Source: Pseudomonas parafulva NBRC 16636 = DSM 17004
Lineage (GTDB): Bacteria > Pseudomonadota > Gammaproteobacteria > Pseudomonadales > Pseudomonadaceae
Direction of reading: 5' to 3'
DNA length: 64,000 bases
NCBI RefSeq assembly: GCF_000730645.1
Contig: NZ_BBIU01000022.1
Coordinates: 1-64,000, forward strand
Part shown: piece by piece, positions 11,697 to 20,154 of the stretch
How the letters are laid out: every line of letters begins with the position of its first letter
Numbering within the stretch: the stretch's first letter is position 1
Translations under genes and position numbers: made by a program
The notes under the pieces: model-generated
Databases searched by the model: none
What the model saw: only the letters and a program-made list of their open reading frames with translations
Told to the model about the DNA's origin: nothing

Positions 11697-13123
11697 TGCG
11701 AGGCCAACGTGGTAGCAGGGATATCCAGGCGCTGGCCCACCTTCAGTTCATCGGTCTTCAGGCTGTTGGTGTTGCGCAGGCTGCTCACACTGACCTGGTA
11801 GCGCACAGCCAGCATGGCCAGGGTCTCGCCGGGGCGCACCGTGTGCTCACGTGGGCCCTGGGCGATCTTGCCGCTGTCACGCAGCCAGGCGATATAGGTG
11901 CCTGGCGGCGGGTTTTGCTGGAAGTACTGTCGCACGCCGGTATGGATCGAGCGGGCAAGTGCCTGCTGATGGCTGCGGGTCGACAGCTTGGCGGCCTCCG
12001 CATTGTTGGAGATGAACCCGGTTTCCACCAGAATCGAAGGAATATCGGGCGACTTCAATACCATGAAGCCCGCTTGCTCGACCCGCTGCTTGTGCAGCGA
12101 TGTGATGCGCCCCATGTTGCCCAGCACCTTCTGCCCCACGTTGAGGCTGGAGCTGAGCGTGGCGGTCATCGACAGGTCCAGCAGTACACCTGCCAGCATG
12201 CGGTCCTTGTCATCCAGGCTGACGTTGCCTGCACCACCGATCAGGTCGGAGCGGTTTTCCGTGTCGGCCAGCCAACGTGCGGTTTCGGACGTGGCGCCAC
12301 GGTCAGACAAGGCGAACACCGATGCACCGAAGGCAGCACGGGAAGGCGCGGCATCGGCATGGATCGAAATGAACAGGTCGGCGCCTTTCTTGCGCGCGAT
12401 TTCGGTGCGTTTGCGCAACGGGATGAAATAATCACCCGTACGCGTCAGCTCGGCCCGGAAGCCCTTTTCGGCACTGATCTGGCGTTGCAGCTCGCGGGCG
12501 ATCTGCAGCACGATATCTTTTTCATGCTGCCCACTGGACCCGGACGCGCCAGGGTCTTCGCCGCCGTGACCGGCGTCGATGGCGACCACGATATCGCGCT
12601 TGCCACTGGGTACCGGCGGTAACTTGATGGCAGGCTGCGTGGGCGTCACCGGCACAGCCGGGGTGGTTGCCGGCGCCTGCACCGGTGGTGGAGCCGGCGG
12701 CGGCGCAGTGGCGGCGATGGCGTCGGCTTCCTGGTCATACAGGTCGACCACCAGGCGGTTGCCATACTGCGCGTTGGGCGCAAGGGTGAAGCTCTTGGGG
12801 GTGACCGACTTTTTAAGGTCGACCACCACCCGCAAATCGGTAGGGGTACGCTGGGCAGAGCGCACGCTGCTGATTGGCGTGTTGGAGGTGGCAACCTTCA
12901 ACGGGGCGGCCAACGTCGCACCATTGATATCGATAACCAGCCGGTCCGGTGCGCTCAGGGTAAAGACGCTGTGCTGCACGGGGCCAGACAGGTCGAAAAC
13001 CAGCCGTGTGTTGTCCGGCGCGCGCCACAGGCGCACGCTCTTGACTTGAGTGACGGCCAGAGCGTCAACGGTCACCGTTGTCAGCAGCAGCCCAACGATG
13101 GCGACCAGTGCGCGTATGCGCAT
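11693..13123 (-). CDS. amiB: N-acetylmuramoyl-L-alanine amidase, AMIN and LysM domains
   Basis: Periplasmic zinc amidase that cleaves the amide bond between MurNAc and the stem peptide, probably for daughter-cell separation. Of 476 residues, about 1-23 form a signal peptide, 27-120 an AMIN domain for septal targeting, 140-172 a Pro/Ala/Thr linker, then the amidase_3 domain beginning [18 protein letters not shown] (His and Glu zinc ligands), and a C-terminal LysM at about 426-469 ([16 protein letters not shown]). Domain order matches AmiB of pseudomonads; an AmiC-type name is also possible. The stop overlaps the mutL start (ATGA), and tsaE ends 11 bases upstream. Confidence 0.93.
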   Translation of the reverse strand: MRIRALVAIVGLLLTTVTVDALAVTQVKSVRLWRAPDNTRLVFDLSGPVQHSVFTLSAPDRLVIDINGATLAAPLKVATSNTPISSVRSAQRTPTDLRVVVDLKKSVTPKSFTLAPNAQYGNRLVVDLYDQEADAIAATAPPPAPPPVQAPATTPAVPVTPTQPAIKLPPVPSGKRDIVVAIDAGHGGEDPGASGSSGQHEKDIVLQIARELQRQISAEKGFRAELTRTGDYFIPLRKRTEIARKKGADLFISIHADAAPSRAAFGASVFALSDRGATSETARWLADTENRSDLIGGAGNVSLDDKDRMLAGVLLDLSMTATLSSSLNVGQKVLGNMGRITSLHKQRVEQAGFMVLKSPDIPSILVETGFISNNAEAAKLSTRSHQQALARSIHTGVRQYFQQNPPPGTYIAWLRDSGKIAQGPREHTVRPGETLAMLAVRYQVSVSSLRNTNSLKTDELKVGQRLDIPATTLASQ

Positions 13124-13134
13124 ACCTACCCCAC

Positions 13135-13608
13135 TTACTGTTTATAGTGTTCGGCCAGTGCCACGCACCAGGCCTCGCCACGAGCCCCCTGCGGCGACAG
13201 GTCAAGCGAGCGTCCGCCAGCTTGGGGGCTTATGGTAATGGTCAGGTCAGGCTTTGGCAAAACGCCCGCACCCTTTTGTGGCCACTCGAACAGGCACAGT
13301 GGGTCCCCCTCGAAATAGTCACGAATACCCATGAACTCAAGCTCCTCTGGATCGACCAGCCGATAAAGGTCGAAGTGAAAAGCTCGGACATCACCGATCT
13401 CGTAGGGTTCGACAACGGTGAACGTCGGGCTTTTCACTGCACCAGTATGGCCCAGGCCACGGATCAGGCCACGTGACAGCGTGGTCTTGCCCGCGCCCAG
13501 GTCCCCTTCAAGAAAAATCACACCGCGACCATCGGTGACAGTGGCTAGGTGTGCGCCGAAGGCGACAGTGGCCGCTTCGTCGGCCAGAAACAGGTTTAAG
13601 CCAGGCAC
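13135..13608 (-). CDS. tsaE: tRNA t6A biosynthesis ATPase TsaE
   Basis: ATPase partner of TsaB/TsaD in forming the threonylcarbamoyl modification of A37 in ANN-decoding tRNAs. The 157-residue protein has the P-loop GDLGAGKTT at about 35-43, the SPTFTVVEPYE signature and the HFDLYRLVDPEELEFMGI stretch typical of the family. It overlaps the end of nnrD by 13 bases and is followed 11 bases later by the amidase gene, the same tsaE-amiB-mutL order as in E. coli. Confidence 0.96.
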   Translation of the reverse strand: MPGLNLFLADEAATVAFGAHLATVTDGRGVIFLEGDLGAGKTTLSRGLIRGLGHTGAVKSPTFTVVEPYEIGDVRAFHFDLYRLVDPEELEFMGIRDYFEGDPLCLFEWPQKGAGVLPKPDLTITISPQAGGRSLDLSPQGARGEAWCVALAEHYKQ

Positions 13609-14456
13609 GCGCTGTGCTCCTCCAACAAATAACGAATGACAGGTATCAGGTCACTGGCCGCCAGCCCCCGGCCTTCACTGCCCAGGCGTTCACCGGCACG
13701 GGCGTGCAGCCACACCCCTAGCCCTGCGGCTTCCCAGGCGCTCAGGCCCTGCGCCAGCAGCGCGGCCAGCACGCCACTGAGTACATCGCCCAGGCCAGCG
13801 CCGGCCATGGCCGGGTGGCCACGGTCGCAGAGCATCAGTTGCCCATCCGGGTCGGCCACCAAGGTGCCGGCGCCCTTGAGCACGCATACGCTGTTGTAGC
13901 GCCGCGCCAGCTTGCGCGCAGCCCCCGGCCGGTCGGCCTGCACCGCTTCGGTAGAAATGCCCAGCAGCCGCGCAGCCTCCCCCGGGTGCGGCGTGAGCAC
14001 GCTGCCGCTGGGCAGCGCCAGGGGCGCACTGGCCAGCAGGTTCAGGGCGTCGGCATCCCATACCTGCGGGCGGTCGGCATTGGCCACCGCCGACAACAGG
14101 CTGCGCCCCCACCCCGCCTGCCCCAGGCCAGGGCCCACCACCAGCACCGAGGCGCGCTCCAGCACGCCCATCAGTTGGTTGGCCGACTGCACCCCAAGGC
14201 ACATGGTTTCAGGCAGGCGGGCGAGGCCTGCGGCAACGTGCTCCGGGCGCGTTGCAAGGCTGACCAGCCCTGCCCCGCAGCGCAGCGCCGCCTCGCCGGC
14301 AAGCAGCACAGCGCCCCCGGTGCCCAGGTCGCCGCCTACCACCAGCACATGGCCGAAGTCGCCTTTATGGGCCTGCGCAGGCCGCGGCGGCAGGTGCGCG
14401 ACGGTGAGGCTGCTGAGCAGCTGCGGCGCAGGGTTTGGGTGTTTGGTCTGTGGCAT
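13596..14456 (-). CDS. nnrD: ADP-dependent NAD(P)H-hydrate dehydratase (stand-alone C-terminal YjeF domain)
   Basis: Repairs hydrated NADH and NADPH by ATP/ADP-dependent dehydration. The 286-residue protein is a ribokinase-like YjeF C-terminal domain: GDFGHVLVVGGDLGTGGA near residue 35, LTPHPGEAARLLG in the middle, and GHPAMAGAGLGDVLSG near the end with the catalytic Asp. Many bacteria carry this domain fused behind the NnrE epimerase domain; here no epimerase half is present, since queG diverges just 64 bases upstream. The start at 14456 is chosen because upstream in-frame codons run through the promoter and into queG. It heads the tsaE-amiB-mutL-miaA series. Confidence 0.9.
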   Translation of the reverse strand: MPQTKHPNPAPQLLSSLTVAHLPPRPAQAHKGDFGHVLVVGGDLGTGGAVLLAGEAALRCGAGLVSLATRPEHVAAGLARLPETMCLGVQSANQLMGVLERASVLVVGPGLGQAGWGRSLLSAVANADRPQVWDADALNLLASAPLALPSGSVLTPHPGEAARLLGISTEAVQADRPGAARKLARRYNSVCVLKGAGTLVADPDGQLMLCDRGHPAMAGAGLGDVLSGVLAALLAQGLSAWEAAGLGVWLHARAGERLGSEGRGLAASDLIPVIRYLLEEHSACLA

Positions 14457-14484
14457 GGGGTCAAAAGCTCCAATGTCTGGCAGA

Positions 14485-14490
14485 ATTATA
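14485..14490 (-). promoter_or_regulatory. Candidate -10 box upstream of nnrD
   Basis: TATAAT on the minus strand, about 28 bases before the nnrD start and between divergent nnrD and queG. No good -35 hexamer is visible at 16-18 bases, so this may be an activator-dependent or extended promoter. It is placed to drive the nnrD-to-hflC series. Confidence 0.4.
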
Positions 14491-14520
14491 CGCACCTGAG
14501 CCCGTATTGCTTGCCCATCC

Positions 14521-15585
14521 ATGCCCGCCTCCACACCCGACCTCGAACAGTTGGCCCAATCGATCAAGATGTGGGGCCAGGAACTCGGCTTTGCCCACGT
14601 AGGCATCGCCGGGGTCGACCTTGGTGAACACGAACACCACCTGCAGCGCTGGCTTGATGCTGGCTACCAGGGCGAGATGGAATACCTGGGTGCCCATGGC
14701 AGCAAGCGCGCCCACCCCGAGCAGTTGATCCCCGGCACGGTACGGGTGGTGTCGCTGCGCATGGATTACCTGCCTGGCGACACGCAGATGGCGCAGCGCC
14801 TGGCCCAGCCCGAAAAAGCCTACGTCTCCCGCTATGCCCTGGGCCGCGATTACCACAAGCTGGTGCGCAAGCGCGTGCAGTTTCTGGCCGACCGCATCCA
14901 GGCAGCCATCGGCCCGTTCGGTTACCGGGCCTTTGTCGACAGCGCCCCGGTGCTGGAAAAAGCCCTGGCCGAACAGGCCGGGCTGGGCTGGATTGGCAAG
15001 AACACCCTGCTGCTCAACCGCAAGGCCGGTAGTTACTTTTTTCTTGCCGAGCTGTTCGTCGACCTGCCGCTGCCGGTGGACCCGGCCACCACCAGCGAGC
15101 ACTGCGGGCGCTGCCAGGCCTGCCTGGACATCTGCCCGACCCAGGCTTTCGTCGGGCCGTACGTGCTGGACGCGCGCCGTTGCATCTCCTACCTCACCAT
15201 CGAGCTGAAGGGCCCGATACCGGTGGAGCTGCGCCCCATGATGGGCAACCGGGTATTCGGCTGCGACGACTGCCAGATCGTGTGCCCCTGGAACCGCTTT
15301 GCCAAAGCCACCCGCGAGCAGGACTTCCAGCCACGCCATGGGCTGGAGAATGCCGAACTGGCCGAGATGTTTCTGTGGGACGAGAAAACCTTCCTGCGCA
15401 AGACCGAGGGCGGCCCCTTGCGCAGGGCGGGCTACGAGCGCTGGCTGCGCAACCTGGCAGTGGGGCTGGGCAATGCGCCGTCTACGATCCCGGTGATCGA
15501 GGCGCTGAAGGCACGCCGTGACGATGGCTCGGAGCTGGTGCGTGAGCATGTGGCGTGGGCATTGGCCCAGCACCACATTCAATAG
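14521..15585 (+). CDS. queG: Epoxyqueuosine reductase
   Basis: Cobalamin- and iron-sulfur-dependent enzyme that reduces epoxyqueuosine to queuosine in tRNA, the last step of Q synthesis. The 354-residue protein carries two ferredoxin-like clusters of Cys: C195, C198, C201, C205 (CGRCQACLDICP) and C248, C251, C255 (CDDCQIVCPW). The N-terminal half with GAHGSKRAHPEQLIPG and the YALGRDYHK region is the cobalamin-binding part. The C-terminal region resembles HEAT-like repeats. It diverges from nnrD. Confidence 0.96.
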   Translation: MPASTPDLEQLAQSIKMWGQELGFAHVGIAGVDLGEHEHHLQRWLDAGYQGEMEYLGAHGSKRAHPEQLIPGTVRVVSLRMDYLPGDTQMAQRLAQPEKAYVSRYALGRDYHKLVRKRVQFLADRIQAAIGPFGYRAFVDSAPVLEKALAEQAGLGWIGKNTLLLNRKAGSYFFLAELFVDLPLPVDPATTSEHCGRCQACLDICPTQAFVGPYVLDARRCISYLTIELKGPIPVELRPMMGNRVFGCDDCQIVCPWNRFAKATREQDFQPRHGLENAELAEMFLWDEKTFLRKTEGGPLRRAGYERWLRNLAVGLGNAPSTIPVIEALKARRDDGSELVREHVAWALAQHHIQ

Positions 15586-15624
15586 CCCCGTGCCCAAGCC
15601 TGCGGCATCAGGCCTGAAAATGGC

Positions 15625-16236
15625 CTATTGCTGGTCGTTGTAGTGGAACTTGGGCATTTCCCAGTGAAAACGGATGGCCAGCAACCGCACCAGGAACCCG
15701 CCGAACAAGGTCAGCAGCATCGCCTGCTCGGCTGGCACGTTGAAATACACGCACCCCAGGTAGAACCACGCGGCTGCGAACGACACACTGGCATACAGCT
15801 CGCGGCGGAAGACCAGGGGGATATCGTTGCAGAAGATATCCCGCAAAATCCCGCCGAACACCCCGGTGATGACCCCGCTGATCGACGCCACCAACATGCC
15901 CTGCCCCATTTCCAGGGCAGTCATGCAGCCGATCAGCGTGAACGCCACCAACCCCAGGGCATCGAGCACCAGAAACAACGAGCGCAGGCGGCGCATCATC
16001 GGCGCGATGAAGATGGTGAACAGTGCCGCGCAACTGGTAAGCACCAGGTATTCAGGGTGCTTGACCCAGGTCAGCGGGTAATGGCCAAGCAGCACATCGC
16101 GTACCGAGCCGCCGCCCAGTGCCGTCACGCAGGCAATCAGCACCACACCGAACCAGTCCATGCCACGACGCCCGGCAGACAGCGCGCCCGTCATCGCTTC
16201 AGCGGTGATGGCGATCAGGTAAAGCATCAACAACAT
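15625..16236 (-). CDS. TRIC (UPF0126) family membrane protein
   Basis: Small integral membrane protein of 203 residues with about seven hydrophobic segments arranged as two similar halves, each containing a glycine-rich kink motif: TALGGGSVRDVLLG in the first and GVFGGILRDIFC in the second. This is the signature of the prokaryotic trimeric intracellular cation channel family (formerly YadS/UPF0126, often annotated as glycine transporter). Transported ion or solute cannot be read from sequence. The start at 16236 (MLLMLYLIAI) fits AAGGA nine bases upstream better than the ATG three codons earlier, which abuts that site. It is convergent with queG and follows orn. Confidence 0.85.
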   Translation of the reverse strand: MLLMLYLIAITAEAMTGALSAGRRGMDWFGVVLIACVTALGGGSVRDVLLGHYPLTWVKHPEYLVLTSCAALFTIFIAPMMRRLRSLFLVLDALGLVAFTLIGCMTALEMGQGMLVASISGVITGVFGGILRDIFCNDIPLVFRRELYASVSFAAAWFYLGCVYFNVPAEQAMLLTLFGGFLVRLLAIRFHWEMPKFHYNDQQ

Positions 16237-16316
16237 GAAGCACATTCCTTGAAGCGACAAGCGGCAAGTGGCAAGCGTTAGGCGGCAAACGCCGCCTTCG
16301 GTCTGCTGGCTGATGC

Positions 16317-16859
16317 TCAGAACTTGATGAAGTGCTCGCGATAGTGGCGCAGCTCGGCGATGGACTCGCGAATGTCGTCCAGTGCCAGGTGGGTGCCGCC
16401 CTTGACGAAGCTGTCGCGCACCTCTGGTGCCCAGCGTGCGGCGAGCTCCTTCAGCGTGGACACGTCCAGGTTGCGGTAGTGGAAGTAGTTTTCCAGGTTG
16501 CGCATGTGACGGTAGAGGAAGCGGCGGTCCTGGCAGATGCTGTTGCCGCAGATCGGCGACTTGCCCTTGGGCACCCACTGTTCGAGGAAGGCGATGGTCT
16601 GCGCCTCGGCCTCGGCCATGCTGACCGTGCTTTCGCGCACCCGCTGGGTCAGGCCCGAAGCGCCATGGGTACGGGTGTTCCAGTCGTCCATGCGCGCCAG
16701 CACCTCATCGCTGTGGTGGATGGCGATCACCGGGCCTTCGGCCAGGGTATTCAGGTCACTGTCGGTGACGATGGTGGCCATCTCGATGATGACATCGCTG
16801 TCCGGATCCAGGCCGGTCATTTCCAGGTCGATCCAGATCAGGTTCTGTGGGTTTTGCAT
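16317..16859 (-). CDS. orn: Oligoribonuclease
   Basis: 3'-5' exonuclease that degrades very short RNAs, including pGpG released from cyclic di-GMP, and is usually important in pseudomonads. The 180-residue DEDDh nuclease starts [11 protein letters not shown] with D11 and E13, has the [13 protein letters not shown] motif in the middle and [11 protein letters not shown] near the C-terminus supplying the last His and Asp. It diverges from rsgA, the orn-rsgA arrangement being common in gamma-proteobacteria. Confidence 0.97.
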   Translation of the reverse strand: MQNPQNLIWIDLEMTGLDPDSDVIIEMATIVTDSDLNTLAEGPVIAIHHSDEVLARMDDWNTRTHGASGLTQRVRESTVSMAEAEAQTIAFLEQWVPKGKSPICGNSICQDRRFLYRHMRNLENYFHYRNLDVSTLKELAARWAPEVRDSFVKGGTHLALDDIRESIAELRHYREHFIKF

Positions 16860-17001
16860 GGGGCGCTCCTCGAATAGGCGCTCATTTTAGCCCAGACGCC
16901 CCGGTACCGGTCAAAAAGCCAAGCGCACAGGCCGTGGGGCCGACGTGCTAGACTGCCTGCCGATTTCAACGCCCCGCGTGGGGCTCTCCTACGGAGCGTT
17001 C

Positions 17002-18021
17002 ATGGCCAAACGCCAGCTCAACCGCCGTCAGAACTGGCGTATCGAAAAAATCCAGAACGAACGCGCTGCCCGTGCAGCCAAGCGTGAGCAGCACGTGCTG
17101 CACGAACTGGAAGGTGGTGACCTGGGGCCGGAACAACTGGGCCTGGTAATTGCGCACTTTGGCGTCCAGGTCGAAGTGGAAGCCCAGGACGGCGACACCG
17201 CCGGCCAGGTGTTCCGCTGCCACCTGCGGGCCAACCTGCCAGCACTGGTGACCGGCGACCGGGTAGTCTGGCGGGCGGGCAACCAGGGTATCGGCGTGAT
17301 CGTGGCGCAGATGCCTCGCAGCACCGAGCTCTGCCGGCCCAACAACCACGGCCAGCTGAAGCCGGTGGCGGCCAACGTCGACCTTATCGTCATCGTCTTC
17401 GCACCCGCCCCCGAGCCACACCCCAACCTTATCGACCGCTACCTGGTGGCCGCAGAACACGCGGGCCTGCGCCCGTTGTTGCTGCTGAACAAGGCGGACC
17501 TGATCGACGAACAGAATGGCCCCGGCCTGCACCAGTTGCTTGAGGTGTACCGCGAACTGGGCTACCCGCTGCTGGAGGTATCCGCGCACCAGGGCGACGG
17601 TATGCAGCGCCTGCAGCAGACGCTCGACGGCCACATCAGTGTGTTCGTTGGCCAGTCGGGCGTGGGCAAGTCTTCCCTGGTCAACAGCCTGCTGCCCGAT
17701 GCCGGCACGCGCGTGGGCGACCTGTCGGAGTGGTCAGGCCAGGGCACCCACACCACCACCACCGCCCGCCTGTACCACTTCCCCAATGGCGGCGACCTGA
17801 TCGACTCGCCGGGCATCCGTGAGTTCGGCCTGGGTCACGTCAGCCGTACCGACGTGGAAGAAGGTTTCATCGAGTTCCGCGACCTGTTCGGCACTTGCCG
17901 CTTCCGCGACTGCAAGCATGACCGCGAACCGGGCTGCGCACTGCTCAAGGCCCTGGATGACGGGCGTATAAAGCCGCAACGCATGAATAGCTACCGCTCG
18001 ATCATCGCCAGCCTGACTTAA
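17002..18021 (+). CDS. rsgA: Small ribosomal subunit biogenesis GTPase RsgA
   Basis: Circularly permuted GTPase that acts late in 30S assembly. The 339-residue protein has a basic N-terminus, an OB-fold, then a G domain in permuted order: NKAD at 163-166 (G4), P-loop [10 protein letters not shown] at 217-226 (G1) and DSPG (G3). A C-terminal zinc site is visible as C299, C304, H306 and C312. The start at 17002 follows CGGAG ten bases upstream and gives [10 protein letters not shown]; an earlier ATG at 16945 lacks support. Confidence 0.97.
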   Translation: MAKRQLNRRQNWRIEKIQNERAARAAKREQHVLHELEGGDLGPEQLGLVIAHFGVQVEVEAQDGDTAGQVFRCHLRANLPALVTGDRVVWRAGNQGIGVIVAQMPRSTELCRPNNHGQLKPVAANVDLIVIVFAPAPEPHPNLIDRYLVAAEHAGLRPLLLLNKADLIDEQNGPGLHQLLEVYRELGYPLLEVSAHQGDGMQRLQQTLDGHISVFVGQSGVGKSSLVNSLLPDAGTRVGDLSEWSGQGTHTTTTARLYHFPNGGDLIDSPGIREFGLGHVSRTDVEEGFIEFRDLFGTCRFRDCKHDREPGCALLKALDDGRIKPQRMNSYRSIIASLT

Positions 18022-18059
18022 GGTAGATGCGCTCGCCGTGGTAGTTGCGCTGGCCGTGA

Positions 18060-18089
18060 GATCGAGCGCCGCACGGGCGGCGCTCGATC
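18060..18089. repeat. REP-like perfect palindrome between rsgA and motB
   Basis: Perfect 13-base inverted arms GATCGAGCGCCGC / GCGGCGCTCGATC separated by ACGG, lying between convergent rsgA and motB. There is no T-run on either side, so it looks more like an intergenic palindromic repeat than a standard terminator, although it may still stop transcription. Confidence 0.6.
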
Positions 18090-18146
18090 CCGTAGGCGCT
18101 GCACCCGTTACGCCAAACAGCCGTCAGCGCTGATACCGCCAAAGGC

Positions 18147-19169
18147 CTATTGCTCCTTGGCTTCATCCATCTTCAGCGCGCCATCTTCAAAGATATTCAG
18201 CTTCTGGCGCAACTCGCGGGGCTGCATGGGCGCCTGGTCGTTGTCGTTGTCGGCCTTGGGCGCAGCGGGTGCCGCAGCGCCGGGCGCCGACGCGGGGGCG
18301 GCGGGCGCTTGTTTCGAACCTTGCTCGCCCTCGATATCACGCTGGGCCTTCTTGGTCAGCACGATGATGTCGATGCGGCGGTTCACCGGGTTGAACGGGT
18401 TCTTGCGGTCGAACAGCGATGACGACGCATAGCCCACCACCCGCGCCACCTGATCGTCCGGGTATCCGCCGGCCACCAGCGCCCGCCGCGCCGCATTGGC
18501 GCGGTTGGCCGACAGCTCCCAGTTGCCGAACTCGCCAGTGCCCGCATAGGGTTTGGCGTCGGTGTGGCCGCTGACACTGATCTTGTTCGGTACGGTCTTG
18601 ATGGTGTCTGCCATCGCCAGCAGGATGTCTTCGAAATACGGCTGCAGGCGTGCGCTGCCGATGTCGAACATTGGCCGGTTCTCGGCATCCATGATCTGGA
18701 TACGCAGGCCGTCCTGGGTGATCTCGAACAGGATCTGGTCCTTGAACTTCTGCAGTTGCGGGTTCTCTTCCACCTTGTTCTGAAGCTCTTGCAGCAGCAG
18801 TTCCAGGCGCTCCCGCTCAACCTGCTCGGCCATGGTTTCAACCTGGTCCTTGTTCACCTCGATGGTGTTGTCGGGGGTAGGCTCGGACTTCTCCGTCGGG
18901 TTGATGGTTTTTTCCGGGGCCAGTTCAGGCGAGCCGCCCAGGTCGATGACGTAGGGCGTGCCACTTTCCGAAAAACCGATCGGGTCCTTGAAGTAGCCGG
19001 CGATGGCAATCTTCTGCTCCGGCGTGGCCGTGGAAAGCAGCCACAGCACCAGGAAGAACGCCATCATGGCCGTCGCGAAGTCGGCAAAGGCGATTTTCCA
19101 GGCGCCGCCGTGATGGCCGCCGCCAAAGCGCTTGACGCGCTTGACGATGATGGGCTGGTTGTTTTCCAT
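18147..19169 (-). CDS. motB: Flagellar motor stator protein MotB
   Basis: Inner-membrane stator subunit that anchors the stator to peptidoglycan and forms the proton channel with MotA. The 340-residue protein has one membrane segment at about 24-46 with the essential Asp at residue 30 (FADFATAMMAF), a plug/linker region, and an OmpA-like peptidoglycan-binding domain at about 150-285 (SGHTDAKPY, NWELSANRANAARRAL). The C-terminal tail is rich in Ala, Pro and Asp/Asn. It begins three bases after the motA stop. The FADFATAMMAFF form resembles proton-driven MotB rather than sodium-type PomB. Confidence 0.96.
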   Translation of the reverse strand: MENNQPIIVKRVKRFGGGHHGGAWKIAFADFATAMMAFFLVLWLLSTATPEQKIAIAGYFKDPIGFSESGTPYVIDLGGSPELAPEKTINPTEKSEPTPDNTIEVNKDQVETMAEQVERERLELLLQELQNKVEENPQLQKFKDQILFEITQDGLRIQIMDAENRPMFDIGSARLQPYFEDILLAMADTIKTVPNKISVSGHTDAKPYAGTGEFGNWELSANRANAARRALVAGGYPDDQVARVVGYASSSLFDRKNPFNPVNRRIDIIVLTKKAQRDIEGEQGSKQAPAAPASAPGAAAPAAPKADNDNDQAPMQPRELRQKLNIFEDGALKMDEAKEQ

Positions 19170-19172
19170 GGA

Positions 19173-20024
19173 TCAGCGACCGCGTACCGCTTGTTCCAGC
19201 TCGGAGAAGCTCGGGCGATGCTTGGGGTACAGCACCTTGCGCCCGAACTCCACGGCCAGCGATGGCGGCATCCCCGAGGCCGACGCCACCAGCGAAGCCT
19301 TGATCGATTCGTAGAGGTTCAGCTCCTCCTTGGCATCGTGCTCCAGGCACTTGGCCAATGGGCCGAAGAAGCCGTAGGCCGCCAGAATCCCGAAGAACGT
19401 ACCCACCAGCGCCGCGCCTACGTGCATGCCGATGGCCGCCTGGTCGCCGTCGCCCAGCGAGGCCATGGTCACCACGATACCCAGCACCGCAGCCACGATA
19501 CCAAAGCCGGGCATGCCGTCGGCCACGCCGGTCACCGCATGCGACGGGTGCTCCAGCTCTTCCTTCATGCTCAGCAGCTCCATGTCGAACAAGCCCTCGA
19601 GCTCATGTGGGGCCATGTTGCCGGTGGACATGATGCGCAGGTAATCGCAGACGAACGCGGTCATGCGTTCATCGGCCAGCACGGTCGGGTACTTGGCGAA
19701 GATCGGGCTGGCAGAGGCATCCTCGATGTCGGCCTCGATGGCCATCATGCCCTCACGGCGGCTCTTGTTCAGAATCTCGTACACCAGCCCCAGCACTTCA
19801 AGGTAGTAGGCATGGGTGAAGCGCGAGCCGAACATCTTCATCGACTTCTTGATGACGTGCATGGTCATGTAGCCGGGGTTGGCCTGCAAGAATGCACCAA
19901 AGGCCGCACCGCCGATGATCAGTACTTCGAACGGCTGGATCAGTGCCGCGATCTTGCCGTGGGAGAGCACGTAGCCGCCGAGCACGCTCGCGAATACGAC
20001 GATGATGCCGATAATTTTAGCCAT
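19173..20024 (-). CDS. motA: Flagellar motor stator protein MotA
   Basis: Four-segment inner-membrane protein of the proton-driven stator. The 283-residue product begins with the membrane segment MAKIIGIIVVFASVLGGY, has the large cytoplasmic loop between segments 2 and 3, and the GMPGFGIVAAVLGIVVTMA segment whose prolines lie beside the proton path. It is of the longer MotA type found in E. coli and pseudomonads. It is immediately followed by motB and diverges from the HDOD-domain gene, leaving 130 bases for promoters. Confidence 0.97.
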   Translation of the reverse strand: MAKIIGIIVVFASVLGGYVLSHGKIAALIQPFEVLIIGGAAFGAFLQANPGYMTMHVIKKSMKMFGSRFTHAYYLEVLGLVYEILNKSRREGMMAIEADIEDASASPIFAKYPTVLADERMTAFVCDYLRIMSTGNMAPHELEGLFDMELLSMKEELEHPSHAVTGVADGMPGFGIVAAVLGIVVTMASLGDGDQAAIGMHVGAALVGTFFGILAAYGFFGPLAKCLEHDAKEELNLYESIKASLVASASGMPPSLAVEFGRKVLYPKHRPSFSELEQAVRGR

Positions 20025-20154
20025 AGATTCAAAGCACTTGCTGTCGTGGTCAGGGGATGTGGCGGAAGCGTCAAAACTCTTCTTCTACTTATCGGCAGAA
20101 CTGCGCCAGACTATAGCCACTCAAAGCGAAAAGCCAGTTCGGACTGATGTCAAA

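Noticed and set aside
9633..11801. 722-codon plus-strand frame across mutL and miaA
   Set aside because: Antisense to strongly conserved genes; composition typical of an opposite-strand shadow.
14461..15597. 378-codon minus-strand frame opposite queG
   Set aside because: queG has both 4Fe-4S cysteine sets; the opposite frame has none of the features of a real protein.
16240..16290. Short GCAAG-rich direct repeats (GCGACAAGCGGCAAGTGGCAAGC)
   Set aside because: Three loose repeats with no spacer pattern; too short to call a CRISPR or other repeat array.
16237..16578. N-terminal extension of the TRIC-family protein into orn
   Set aside because: The extension is an out-of-frame reading of orn, and a proper ribosome-binding site lies before 16236.
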